DNA from: Globodera rostochiensis
Taxonomy: Eukaryota; Nematoda; Chromadorea; Rhabditida; Heteroderidae
DNA: 64,000 nt
Direction: 5' to 3'
Assembly (NCBI GenBank): GCA_018350325.1
Contig: JAEVLN010000002.1
Span: 4,261,456-4,325,455, forward strand
Part shown: positions 12,508-23,980 of the stretch, piece by piece
Layout: the number at the start of each line of letters is the position of its first letter
Numbering within the stretch: the first letter of the stretch is position 1
Program-made: the position numbers and the translations under genes
Notes under the pieces: generated by a model
The model's input: the letters and a program-made list of their open reading frames with translations, nothing else
Database searches by the model: none
Told to the model about the DNA's origin: nothing

Positions 12508-12612
12508 GGTTTAATTACCCAAGTTTGAGGTACTTGGTGTATCCTGCCCAAAATATCTGTGGCATGGAATAAATTTTGGAACTGCGCTGCCCTCAACTGG
12601 GCGGTGCTTAAA
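12508..12612 (+). ncRNA. SL1 spliced leader RNA, unit 11
   Basis: Intact; GGCGGTGC stem arm; upstream allele P. Confidence 0.96.
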
Positions 12613-12840
12613 TTTGTCTTAAAAGGATGTGTGTTTACGAGTTAGCTTTAAAAAAGTTGGAATTTTGCAGGAGTTTCGGTGAATTCGACAAATTAGAGCA
12701 ATTTTTTACATACATTCAATTTTTGAGAAAATTATACTTAGAGTTATTCTTGACAAATTTTGTCCAATATCTGTTTGATTTGAGCGTGACCAATGAGACA
12801 AAAAGTCACACATTTGGTTGGCTTCCCTCACTCCTGCATC

Positions 12841-12959
12841 GCTTACGACCATACCACGTTGAAAGCACGCCATCCCGTCCGATCTGGCAAGTTAAGCAAC
12901 GTTGGGCCTCCTTAGTACTTGGAACGGAGACGTCCTGGGAATCGGCGGTGTTGTAGGCT
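12841..12959 (+). rRNA. 5S ribosomal RNA, unit 11
   Basis: Intact gene; CTCCTGCATC flank. Confidence 0.97.
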
Positions 12960-13736
12960 TTATTTTTTTTAAATTTTTAACTTAATTTCTGATTAGGTAT
13001 TTATTTTTTTGTTTGTTCAAAAAATATTAGCACTCGTTTGATAATTACGTGCGCGTGGATTTATTTCTCTTATCATTTCAGCTTTTTGATCTCCAAAAAT
13101 GTCCGCAAATCTACACAATTTTGATATTTTTCAATCGAATAACATATTCCCTTTCACCCTATTTATAAACAAATTTCAATAAGTTTGAACAAAAGAGTTC
13201 CCTGCCGCCCCATTATTGTTTTTGGCCAAATTTGATGGACTGTAACTTTGCTTAGAATGGCGAGCGGCGCCCGATTTTTGCATATTCGTACTCAGCTCGA
13301 CGAGGGGAATCGATTGATATAAAATTTAGGCGAATTTGAGACAGTTGAAAAAAAACATGTTTTTTCATTTATATCGTTATTTTTAATTTATTTTAATAAA
13401 ATTTTTGTATTTTTTTATCCTTCGAATTTGCGTGTAAGTTAGAAATGCCCTTGTTTTACATTGTCAGAACTAAACTAAAAGCAAATCTCAAAATAAAGCC
13501 ATCAACAAATTGTTCATCCATTGAAGTGAAATAAGAAGAGAATGATGATGCTCAATGCGAATGAAAATTGTGCGGACAGTGAAGAGAGCAGCAGTCGCCG
13601 AGTGGAAGAAAAGAGAGTGGGCTGAGTGAACAACTATTGCATAGGAGGTGCTGGAATCAGACCCAAAAATGCACGCACAGCATCCAACATTTGCTTTCAC
13701 CAAAACATTCATTCTCCCCACAGCGCTTCTTTCTTC

Positions 13737-13841
13737 GGTTTAATTACCCAAGTTTGAGGTACTTGGTGTATCCTGCCCAAAATATCTGTGGCATGGAATA
13801 AATTTTGGAACTGCGCTGCCCTCAACTGGGCGGTGCTTAAA
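13737..13841 (+). ncRNA. SL1 spliced leader RNA, unit 12
   Basis: Intact; GGCGGTGC stem arm; upstream allele R (CAAATTGTTCATCCATTG), shared with unit 14. Confidence 0.96.
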
Positions 13842-14069
13842 TTTGTCTTAAAAGGATGTGTGTTTACGAGTTAGCTTTAAAAAAGTTGGAATTTTGCAGG
13901 AGTTTCGGTGAATTCGACAAATTAGAGCAATTTTTTACATACATTCAATTTTTGAGAAAATTATACTTAGAGTTATTCTTGACAAATTTTGTCCAATATC
14001 TGTTTGATTTGAGCGTGACCAATGAGACAAAAAGTCACACATTTGGTTGGCTTCCCTCACTCCTGCATC

Positions 14070-14188
14070 GCTTACGACCATACCACGTTGAAAGCACGCC
14101 ATCCCGTCCGATCTGGCAAGTTAAGCAACGTTGGGCCTCCTTAGTACTTGGAACGGAGACGTCCTGGGAATCGGCGGTGTTGTAGGCT
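14070..14188 (+). rRNA. 5S ribosomal RNA, unit 12
   Basis: Intact gene. The downstream tract is interrupted (CTTCTTTATT), so the first T-run after this copy differs from its neighbours. Confidence 0.96.
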
Positions 14189-14964
14189 TCTTTATTTTTT
14201 TTAATTTTCTTAATTTCTGATTAGGTATTTATTTTTTTGTTTGTTCAAAAAATATTAGCACTCGTTTGATAATTACGTGCGCGTGGATTTATTTCTCTTA
14301 TCATTTCAGCTTTTTGATCTCCAAAAATGTCCGCAAATCTACACAATTTTGATATTTTTCAATCGAATAACATATTCCCTTTCACCCTATTTATAAACAA
14401 ATTTCAATAAGTTTGAACAAAAGAGTTCCCTGCCGCCCCATTATTGTTTTTGGCCAAATTTGATGGACTGTAACTTTGCTTAGAATGGCGAGCGGCGCCC
14501 GATTTTTGCATATTCGTACTCAGCTCGACGAGGGGAATCGATTGATATAAAATTTAGGCGAATTTGAGACAGTTGAAAAAAAACATGTTTTTTCATTTAT
14601 ATCGTTATTTTTAATTTATTTTAATAAAATTTTTGTATTTTTTTATCCTTCGAATTTGCGTGTAAGTTAGAAATGCCCTTGTTTTACATTGTCAGAACTA
14701 AACTAAAAGCAAATCTCAAAATAAAGCCATCAAATAATTGTTCATCCATTGAAATGGAATAAGAAGAGAATGATGATGCTCAATGCGAATGAAAATTGTG
14801 CGGACAGTGAAGAGAGCAGCAGTCGCCGAGTGGAAGAAAAGAGAGTGGGCTGAGTGAACAACTATTGCATAGGAGGTGCTGGAATCAGACCCAAAAATGC
14901 ACGCACAGCATCCAACATTTGCTTTCACCAAAACATTCATTCTCCCCACAGCGCTTCTTTCTTC

Positions 14965-15069
14965 GGTTTAATTACCCAAGTTTGAGGTACTTGGTGTATC
15001 CTGCCCAAAATATCTGTGGCATGGAATAAATTTTGGAACTGCGCTGCCCTCAACTGGGCGGTGCTTAAA
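14965..15069 (+). ncRNA. SL1 spliced leader RNA, unit 13
   Basis: Intact; GGCGGTGC stem arm; unique upstream allele (AATAATTGTTCATCC...GAAATGG). Confidence 0.96.
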
Positions 15070-15297
15070 TTTGTCTTAAAAGGATGTGTGTTTACGAGTT
15101 AGCTTTAAAAAAGTTGGAATTTTGCAGGAGTTTCGGTGAATTCGACAAATTAGAGCAATTTTTTACATACATTCAATTTTTGAGAAAATTATACTTAGAG
15201 TTATTCTTGACAAATTTTGTCCAATATCTGTTTGATTTGAGCGTGACCAATGAGACAAAAAGTCACACATTTGGTTGGCTTCCCTCACTCCAGCACC

Positions 15298-15418
15298 GCT
15301 TACGACCATACCACGTTGAAAGCACGCCATCCCGTCCGATCTGGCAAGTTAAGCAACGTTGGGCCTCCTTAGTACTTGGAACGGAGACGTCCTGGGAATC
15401 GGCGGTGTTGTGTAGGCT
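15298..15418 (+). rRNA. 5S ribosomal RNA variant, unit 13
   Basis: 121 nt: an extra TG gives GTTGTGTAGGCT at the 3' end and bulges the 3' strand of helix I. The base three nucleotides upstream is C instead of T (CACCGCTT). It may be a weakened or non-functional copy. Confidence 0.9.
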
Positions 15419-16196
15419 TTATTTTTTTTTTAATTTTTAACTTAATTTCTGATTAGGTATTTATTTTTTTGTTTGTTCAAAAAATATTAGCACTCGTTTG
15501 ATAATTACGTGCGCGTGGATTTATTTCTCTTATCATTTCAGCTTTTTGATCTCCAAAAATGTCCGCAAATCTACACAATTTTGATATTTTTCAATCGAAT
15601 AACATATTCCCTTTCACCCTATTTATAAACAAATTTCAATAAGTTTGAACAAAAGAGTTCCCTGCCGCCCCATTATTGTTTTTGGCCAAATTTGATGGAG
15701 TGTAACTTTGCTTAGAATGGCGAGCGGCGCCCGATTTTTGCATATTCGTACTCAGCTCGACGAGGGGAATCGATTGATATAAAATTTAGGCGAATTTGAG
15801 ACAGTTGAAAAAAAACATGTTTTTTCATTTATATCGTTATTTTTAATTTATTTTAATAAAATTTTTGTATTTTTTTATCCTTCGAATTTGCGTGTAAGTT
15901 AGAAATGCCCTTGTTTTACATTGTCAGAACTAAACTAAAAGCAAATCTCAAAATAAAGCCATCAACAAATTGTTCATCCATTGAAGTGAAATAAGAAGAG
16001 AATGATGATGCTCAATGCGAATGAAAATTGTGCGGACAGTGAAGAGAGCAGCAGTCGCCGAGTGGAAGAAAAGAGAGTGGGCTGAGTGAACAACTATTGC
16101 ATAGGAGGTGCTGGAATCAGACCCAAAAATGCACGCACAGCATCCAACATTTGCTTTCACCAAAACATTCATTCTCCCCACAGCGCTTCTTTCTTC

Positions 16197-16301
16197 GGTT
16201 TAATTACCCAAGTTTGAGGTACTTGGTGTATCCTGCCCAAAATATCTGTGGCATGGAATAAATTTTGGAACTGCGCTGCCCTCAACTGGGCGGCGCTTAA
16301 A
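16197..16301 (+). ncRNA. SL1 spliced leader RNA, unit 14
   Basis: Intact; GGCGGCGC stem arm; upstream allele R. Confidence 0.96.
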
Positions 16302-16529
16302 TTTGTCTTAAAAGGATGTGTGTTTACGAGTTAGCTTTAAAAAAGTTGGAATTTTGCAGGAGTTTCGGTGAATTCGACAAATTAGAGCAATTTTTTACAT
16401 ACATTCAATTTTTGAGAAAATTATACTTAGAGTTATTCTTGACAAATTTTGTCCAATATCTGTTTGATTTGAGCGTGACCAATGAGACAAAAAGTCACAC
16501 ATTTGGTTGGCTTCCCTCACTCCTGCATC

Positions 16530-16648
16530 GCTTACGACCATACCACGTTGAAAGCACGCCATCCCGTCCGATCTGGCAAGTTAAGCAACGTTGGGCCTCC
16601 TTAGTACTTGGAACGGAGACGTCCTGGGAATCGGCGGTGTTGTAGGCT
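16530..16648 (+). rRNA. 5S ribosomal RNA, unit 14
   Basis: Intact gene; CTCCTGCATC flank. Confidence 0.97.
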
Positions 16649-17426
16649 TTATTTTTTTTAAATTTTTAACTTAATTTCTGATTAGGTATTTATTTTTTTG
16701 TTTGTTCAAAAAATATTAGCACTCGTTTGATAATTACGTGCGCGTGGATTTATTTCTCTTATCATTTCAGCTTTTTGATCTCCAAAAATGTCCGCAAATC
16801 TACACAATTTTGATATTTTTCAATCGAATAACATATTCCCTTTCACCCTATTTATAAACAAATTTCAATAAGTTTGAACAAAAGAGTTCCCTGCCGCCCC
16901 ATTATTGTTTTTGGCCAAATTTGATGGACTGTAACTTTGCTTAGAATGGCGAGCGGCGCCCGATTTTTGCATATTCGTACTCAGCTCGACGAGGGGAATC
17001 GATTGATATAAAATTTAGGCGAATTTGAGACAGTTGAAAAAAAACATGTTTTTTCATTTATATCGTTATTTTTAATTTATTTTAATAAAATTTTTGTATT
17101 TTTTTATCCTTCGAATTTGCGTGTAAGTTAGAAATGCCCTTGTTTTACATTGTCAGAACTAAACTAAAAGCAAATCTCAAAATAAAGCCATCAAATTGTC
17201 CATCCCATTGAAAATGTGAAATAAGAAGAGAATGATGATGCTCAATGCGAATGAAAATTGTGCGGACAGTGAAGAGAGCAGCAGTCGCCGAGTGGAAGAA
17301 AAGAGAGTGGGCTGAGTGAACAACTATTGCATAGGAGGTGCTGGAATCAGACCCAAAAATGCACGCACAGCATCCAACATTTGCTTTCACCAAAACATTC
17401 ATTCTCCCCACAGCGCTTCTTTCTTC

Positions 17427-17531
17427 GGTTTAATTACCCAAGTTTGAGGTACTTGGTGTATCCTGCCCAAAATATCTGTGGCATGGAATAAATTTTGGAA
17501 CTGCGCTGCCCTCAACTGGGCGGTGCTTAAA
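17427..17531 (+). ncRNA. SL1 spliced leader RNA, unit 15
   Basis: Intact; GGCGGTGC stem arm; upstream allele P. Confidence 0.96.
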
Positions 17532-17759
17532 TTTGTCTTAAAAGGATGTGTGTTTACGAGTTAGCTTTAAAAAAGTTGGAATTTTGCAGGAGTTTCGGTG
17601 AATTCGACAAATTAGAGCAATTTTTTACATACATTCAATTTTTGAGAAAATTATACTTAGAGTTATTCTTGACAAATTTTGTCCAATATCTGTTTGATTT
17701 GAGCGTGACCAATGAGACAAAAAGTCACACATTTGGTTGGCTTCCCTCACTCCAGCATC

Positions 17760-17878
17760 GCTTACGACCATACCACGTTGAAAGCACGCCATCCCGTCCG
17801 ATCTGGCAAGTTAAGCAACGTTGGGCCTCCTTAGTACTTGGAACGGAGACGTCCTGGGAATCGGCGGTGTTGTAGGCT
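17760..17878 (+). rRNA. 5S ribosomal RNA, unit 15
   Basis: Intact gene; CTCCAGCATC flank. Confidence 0.97.
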
Positions 17879-18655
17879 TTATTTTTTTTTAATTTTTAAC
17901 TTAATTTCTGATTAGGTATTTATTTTTTTGTTTGTTCAAAAAATATTAGCACTCGTTTGATAATTACGTGCGCGTGGATTTATTTCTCTTATCATTTCAG
18001 CTTTTTGATCTCCAAAAATGTCCGCAAATCTACACAATTTTGATATTTTTCAATCGAATAACATATTCCCTTTCACCCTATTTATAAACAAATTTCAATA
18101 AGTTTGAACAAAAGAGTTCCCTGCCGCCCCATTATTGTTTTTGGCCAAATTTGATGGACTGTAACTTTGCTTAGAATGGCGAGCGGCGCCCGATTTTTGC
18201 ATATTCGTACTCAGCTCGACGAGGGGAATCGATTGATATAAAATTTAGGCGAATTTGAGACAGTTGAAAAAAAACATGTTTTTTCATTTATATCGTTATT
18301 TTTAATTTATTTTAATAAAATTTTTGTATTTTTTTATCCTTCGAATTTGCGTGTAAGTTAGAAATGCCCTTGTTTTACATTGTCAGAACTAAACTAAAAG
18401 CAAATCTCAAAATAAAGCCATCAACAAATTGTTCATCCATTGAAAATAAATAAGAAGAGAATGATGATGCTCAATGCGAATGAAAATTGTGCGGACAGTG
18501 AAGAGAGCAGCAGTCGCCGAGTGGAAGAAAAGAGAGTGGGCTGAGTGAACAACTATTGCATAGGAGGTGCTGGAATCAGACCCAAAAATGCACGCACAGC
18601 ATCCAACATTTGCTTTCACCAAAACATTCATTCTCCCCACAGCGCTTCTTTCTTC

Positions 18656-18760
18656 GGTTTAATTACCCAAGTTTGAGGTACTTGGTGTATCCTGCCCAAA
18701 ATATCTGTGGCATGGAATAAATTTTGGAACTGCGCTGCCCTCAACTGGGCGGCGCTTAAA
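18656..18760 (+). ncRNA. SL1 spliced leader RNA, unit 16
   Basis: Intact; GGCGGCGC stem arm. The upstream allele combines the left side of allele R with the right side of the unit 2 allele. Confidence 0.96.
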
Positions 18761-18988
18761 TTTGTCTTAAAAGGATGTGTGTTTACGAGTTAGCTTTAAA
18801 AAAGTTGGAATTTTGCAGGAGTTTCGGTGAATTCGACAAATTAGAGCAATTTTTTACATACATTCAATTTTTGAGAAAATTATACTTAGAGTTATTCTTG
18901 ACAAATTTTGTCCAATATCTGTTTGATTTGAGCGTGACCAATGAGACAAAAAGTCACACATTTGGTTGGCTTCCCTCACTCCTGCATC

Positions 18989-19107
18989 GCTTACGACCAT
19001 ACCACGTTGAAAGCACGCCATCCCGTCCGATCTGGCAAGTTAAGCAACGTTGGGCCTCCTTAGTACTTGGAACGGAGACGTCCTGGGAATCGGCGGTGTT
19101 GTAGGCT
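18989..19107 (+). rRNA. 5S ribosomal RNA, unit 16
   Basis: Intact gene; CTCCTGCATC flank. Confidence 0.97.
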
Positions 19108-19883
19108 TTATTTTTTTTAATTTTTAACTTAATTTCTGATTAGGTATTTATTTTTTTGTTTGTTCAAAAAATATTAGCACTCGTTTGATAATTACGTGCG
19201 CGTGGATTTATTTCTCTTATCATTTCAGCTTTTTGATCTCCAAAAATGTCCGCAAATCTACACAATTTTGATATTTTTCAATCGAATAACATATTCCCTT
19301 TCACCCTATTTATAAACAAATTTCAATAAGTTTGAACAAAAGAGTTCCCTGCCGCCCCATTATTGTTTTTGGCCAAATTTGATGGACTGTAACTTTGCTT
19401 AGAATGGCGAGCGGCGCCCGATTTTTGCATATTCGTACTCAGCTCGACGAGGGGAATCGATTGATATAAAATTTAGGCGAATTTGAGACAGTTGAAAAAA
19501 AACATGTTTTTTCATTTATATCGTTATTTTTAATTTATTTTAATAAAATTTTTGTATTTTTTTATCCTTCGAATTTGCGTGTAAGTTAGAAATGCCCTTG
19601 TTTTACATTGTCAGAACTAAACTAAAAGCAAATCTCAAAATAAAGCCATCAAATTGTTGTTCATCCATTGAAGTGAAATAAGAAGAGAATGATGATGCTC
19701 AATGCGAATGAAAATTGTGCGGACAGTGAAGAGAGCAGCAGTCGCCGAGTGGAAGAAAAGAGAGTGGGCTGAGTGAACAACTATTGCATAGGAGGTGCTG
19801 GAATCAGACCCAAAAATGCACGCACAGCATCCAACATTTGCTTTCACCAAAACATTCATTCTCCCCACAGCGCTTCTTTCTTC

Positions 19884-19988
19884 GGTTTAATTACCCAAGT
19901 TTGAGGTACTTGGTGTATCCTGCCCAAAATATCTGTGGCATGGAATAAATTTTGGAACTGCGCTGCCCTCAACTGGGCGGTGCTTAAA
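19884..19988 (+). ncRNA. SL1 spliced leader RNA, unit 17
   Basis: Intact; GGCGGTGC stem arm; unique upstream allele (ATTGTTGTTCATCC). Confidence 0.96.
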
Positions 19989-20216
19989 TTTGTCTTAAAA
20001 GGATGTGTGTTTACGAGTTAGCTTTAAAAAAGTTGGAATTTTGCAGGAGTTTCGGTGAATTCGACAAATTAGAGCAATTTTTTACATACATTCAATTTTT
20101 GAGAAAATTATACTTAGAGTTATTCTTGACAAATTTTGTCCAATATCTGTTTGATTTGAGCGTGACCAATGAGACAAAAAGTCACACATTTGGTTGGCTT
20201 CCCTCACTCCTGCATC

Positions 20217-20335
20217 GCTTACGACCATACCACGTTGAAAGCACGCCATCCCGTCCGATCTGGCAAGTTAAGCAACGTTGGGCCTCCTTAGTACTTGGAA
20301 CGGAGACGTCCTGGGAATCGGCGGTGTTGTAGGCT
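20217..20335 (+). rRNA. 5S ribosomal RNA, unit 17
   Basis: Intact gene; CTCCTGCATC flank. Confidence 0.97.
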
Positions 20336-21112
20336 TTATTTTTTTTAATTTTTAACTTAATTTCTGATTAGGTATTTATTTTTTTGTTTGTTCAAAAAAT
20401 ATTAGCACTCGTTTGATAATTACGTGCGCGTGGATTTATTTCTCTTATCATTTCAGCTTTTTGATCTCCAAAAATGTCCGCAAATCTACACAATTTTGAT
20501 ATTTTTCAATCGAATAACATATTCCCTTTCACCCTATTTATAAACAAATTTCAATAAGTTTGAACAAAAGAGTTCCCTGCCGCCCCATTATTGTTTTTGG
20601 CCAAATTTGATGGACTGTAACTTTGCTTAGAATGGCGAGCGGCGCCCGATTTTTGCATATTCGTACTCAGCTCGACGAGGGGAATCGATTGATATAAAAT
20701 TTAGGCGAATTTGAGACAGTTGAAAAAAAACATGTTTTTTCATTTATATCGTTATTTTTAATTTATTTTAATAAAATTTTTGTATTTTTTTATCCTTCGA
20801 ATTTGCGTGTAAGTTAGAAATGCCCTTGTTTTACATTGTCAGAACTAAACTAAAAGCAAATCTCAAAATAAAGCCATCAAATTGTCCATCCCATTGAAAA
20901 TGTGAAATAAGAAGAGAATGATGATGCTCAATGCGAATGAAAATTGTGCGGACAGTGAAGAGAGCAGCAGTCGCCGAGTGGAAGAAAAGAGAGTGGGCTG
21001 AGTGAACAACTATTGCATAGGAGGTGCTGGAATCAGACCCAAAAATGCACGCACAGCATCCAACATTTGCTTTCACCAAAACATTCATTCTCCCCACAGC
21101 GCTTCTTTCTTC

Positions 21113-21217
21113 GGTTTAATTACCCAAGTTTGAGGTACTTGGTGTATCCTGCCCAAAATATCTGTGGCATGGAATAAATTTTGGAACTGCGCTGCCCTCA
21201 ACTGGGCGGTGCTTAAA
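21113..21217 (+). ncRNA. SL1 spliced leader RNA, unit 18
   Basis: Intact; GGCGGTGC stem arm; upstream allele P. Confidence 0.96.
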
Positions 21218-21445
21218 TTTGTCTTAAAAGGATGTGTGTTTACGAGTTAGCTTTAAAAAAGTTGGAATTTTGCAGGAGTTTCGGTGAATTCGACAAATTA
21301 GAGCAATTTTTTACATACATTCAATTTTTGAGAAAATTATACTTAGAGTTATTCTTGACAAATTTTGTCCAATATCTGTTTGATTTGAGCGTGACCAATG
21401 AGACAAAAAGTCACACATTTGGTTGGCTTCCCTCACTCCAGCATC

Positions 21446-21564
21446 GCTTACGACCATACCACGTTGAAAGCACGCCATCCCGTCCGATCTGGCAAGTTAA
21501 GCAACGTTGGGCCTCCTTAGTACTTGGAACGGAGACGTCCTGGGAATCGGCGGTGTTGTAGGCT
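21446..21564 (+). rRNA. 5S ribosomal RNA, unit 18
   Basis: Intact gene; CTCCAGCATC flank. Confidence 0.97.
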
Positions 21565-22334
21565 TTATTTTTTTTTAATTTTTAACTTAATTTCTGATTA
21601 GGTATTTATTTTTTTGTTTGTTCAAAAAATATTAGCACTCGTTTGATAATTACGTGCGCGTGGATTTATTTCTCTTATCATTTCAGCTTTTTGATCTCCA
21701 AAAATGTCCGCAAATCTACACAATTTTGATATTTTTCAATCGAATAACATATTCCCTTTCACCCTATTTATAAACAAATTTCAATAAGTTTGAACAAAAG
21801 AGTTCCCTGCCGCCCCATTATTGTTTTTGGCCAAATTTGATGGACTGTAACTTTGCTTAGAATGGCGAGCGGCGCCCGATTTTTGCATATTCGTACTCAG
21901 CTCGACGAGGGGAATCGATTGATATAAAATTTAGGCGAATTTGAGACAGTTGAAAAAAAACATGTTTTTTCATTTATATCGTTATTTTTAATTTATTTTA
22001 ATAAAATTTTTGTATTTTTTTATCCTTCGAATTTGCGTGTAAGTTAGAAATGCCCTTGTTTTACATTGTCAGAACTAAACTAAAAGCAAATCTCAAAATA
22101 AAGCCATCAAATTGTCCATCCCATTGAAAATGTGAAATAAGAAGAGAATGATGATGCTCAATGCGAATGAAAATTGTGCGGACAGTGAAGAGAGCAGCAG
22201 TCGCCGAGTGGAAGAAAAGAGAGTGGGCTGAGTGAACAACTATTGCATAGGAGGTGCTGGAATCAAATGCACGCACAGCATCCAACATTTGCTTTCACCA
22301 AAACATTCATTCTCCCCACAGCGCTTCTTTCTTC

Positions 22335-22439
22335 GGTTTAATTACCCAAGTTTGAGGTACTTGGTGTATCCTGCCCAAAATATCTGTGGCATGGAATAAA
22401 TTTTGGAACTGCGCTGCCCTCAACTGGGCGGTGCTTAAA
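22335..22439 (+). ncRNA. SL1 spliced leader RNA, unit 19 (last)
   Basis: The transcribed region is intact with a GGCGGTGC stem arm and upstream allele P. About 70 bp upstream, at 22265, 8 bp present in other units are missing (AATCAAATGCACG versus AATCAGACCCAAAAATGC). This lies in the zone where a snRNA-type proximal element would be expected, so expression may be affected. Confidence 0.93.
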
Positions 22440-22668
22440 TTTGTCTTAAAAGGATGTGTGTTTACGAGTTAGCTTTAAAAAAGTTGGAATTTTGCAGGAG
22501 TTTCGGTGAAATTCGACAAATTGGAGCAATTTTTTACATACATTCAATTTTTGAGAAAATTATACTTAGAGTTATTCTTGACAAATTTTGTCCAATATCT
22601 GTTTGATTTGAGCGTGACCAATGAGACAAAAAGTCACACATTTGGTTGGCTTCCCTCACTCCAGCATC

Positions 22669-22787
22669 GCTTACGACCATACCACGTTGAAAGCACGCCA
22701 TCCCGTCCGATCTGGCAAGTTAAGCAACGTTGGGCCTCCTTAGTACTTGGAACGGAGACGTCCTGGGAATCGGCGGTGTTGTAGGCT
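22669..22787 (+). rRNA. 5S ribosomal RNA, unit 19 (last)
   Basis: The 119-nt gene is intact. The spacer before it carries a one-base insertion (GTGAAATTCG) and an A-to-G change (TTGGAGC). The unit stops about 100 bp downstream at the inverted junction. Confidence 0.96.
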
Positions 22788-22890
22788 TTATTTTTTTTTA
22801 ATTTTTAACTTAATTTCTGATTAGGTATTTATTTTTTTGTTTGTTCAAAAAATATTAGCACTCGTTTGATAATTACGTGCGCGTGGATTT

Positions 22891-23270
22891 AAACATGTTT
22901 TTTTTCAACTGTCTCAAATTCGCCTAAATTTTATATCAATCGATTCCCCTCGTCGAGCTGAGTACGAATATGCAAAAATCGGGCGCCGCTCGCCATTCTA
23001 AGCAAAGTTACAGTCCATCAAATTTGGCCAAAAACAATAATGGGGCGGCAGGGAACTCTTTTGTTCAAACTTATTGAAATTTGTTTATAAATAGGGTGAA
23101 AGGGAATATGTTATTCGATTGAAAAATATCAAAATTGTGTAGATTTGCGGACATTTTTGGAGATCAAAAAGCTGAAATGATAAGAGAAATAAATCCACGC
23201 GCACGTAATTATCAAACGAGTGCTAATATTTTTTGAACAAACAAATAAATAAATAAATACCTAATCAGAA
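22891..23270 (-). repeat. Inverted spacer block closing the array
   Basis: From AAACATGTTT to CCTAATCAG this is the reverse complement of the 5S downstream spacer, from its CTGATTAGG near 5S to the AACATGTTT before the SL1 promoter region. Its last part (about 23187-23266) pairs with the end of unit 19 (about 22815-22890). This makes a fold-back with 76-80 bp arms and a loop of roughly 300 bp. The copy has small differences, such as the AAATAAATAAATAAATA stretch. No 5S or SL1 gene lies in it. Confidence 0.93.
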
Positions 23271-23534
23271 TTCTGATTTTACACTTTGATTAAAAATAAA
23301 AAATGATTAAATTTGTTCATCGCAATTTGGATAGCATTCTCCGACTTCGGGCTCCGTCAAATGTGCATGAATTCGTGCCTTTTGCGGAAAATTTGCAGCC
23401 GAACTTTTCTCAATTTCGGCCAACCGACTTCGGACCTCATTGACCGAAATTCGCTAAAATTTTTCTTTTTGTAAATGTTACGGGAAATTTGGAAAATTGG
23501 TTAATTCCGTAATTTTATATATATATATATTAAC

Positions 23535-23967
23535 CAGGGATGCTACTATAAGTGTTTACCTATTTTTCTGCAGTTTTGTTTTGATGAGTTATGCACGAAA
23601 AACATGTTTTTAATCGGAAATTTTGCCGTTTTAACGAAGCTATTCGGACCCAGAAAACCTATTTTGGGGTTTCGCGTCTAAAATAGGTTCTCGAGCCTAT
23701 TTTGACATTTTTTTCAAAAATTCATAAGAAAAATGCAATAAAATTCGAATTTTTGAATTTTTCTTGCCACGATCATGAATTTTGCCTTATGGATTGATAA
23801 TTCACATGTAAAAAACAATTTTTAAGCCATCGTTCCTATTTTTACACACATTTTTTTGAGCCTATTTTTGCTTATGACATTGGGTTTTGGAGCCTATTTT
23901 TTTAACGCTTTTTCAAACCTATTTAGGCGCCTATTTCGAGATTTTTCTAGCTTAAAAGTAGCATTCC
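23535..23967. mobile_element. Degraded inverted-repeat element
   Basis: The left end CAGGGATGCTACT and the right end AGTAGCATTCC are near-complementary. The interior is AT-rich with many copies of CCTATTTT. No coding potential was seen and no clean target duplication found. CAGGG/TAGGG termini recur in other elements here and are compatible with a hAT-type MITE. Confidence 0.5.
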
Positions 23968-23980
23968 AATACATTACATT

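Larger units (their letters stand above)
1..22890 (+). repeat. SL1 RNA / 5S rRNA tandem array (19 SL1 and 19 5S genes visible)
   Basis: Tandem head-to-tail units, mostly 1226-1232 bp, each carrying an SL1 RNA gene and, 333 bp downstream of its start, a 5S rRNA gene on the same strand. The window opens inside a spacer, so the array continues to the left. Unit 7 is 65 bp short and unit 19 is truncated at 22890. Copies differ mainly at a short indel hotspot upstream of SL1 and in the T-run after 5S. Linkage of SL1 and 5S genes is known from C. elegans. Near identity of the copies implies continuing homogenisation by unequal exchange or gene conversion, which is inference. Confidence 0.97.
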
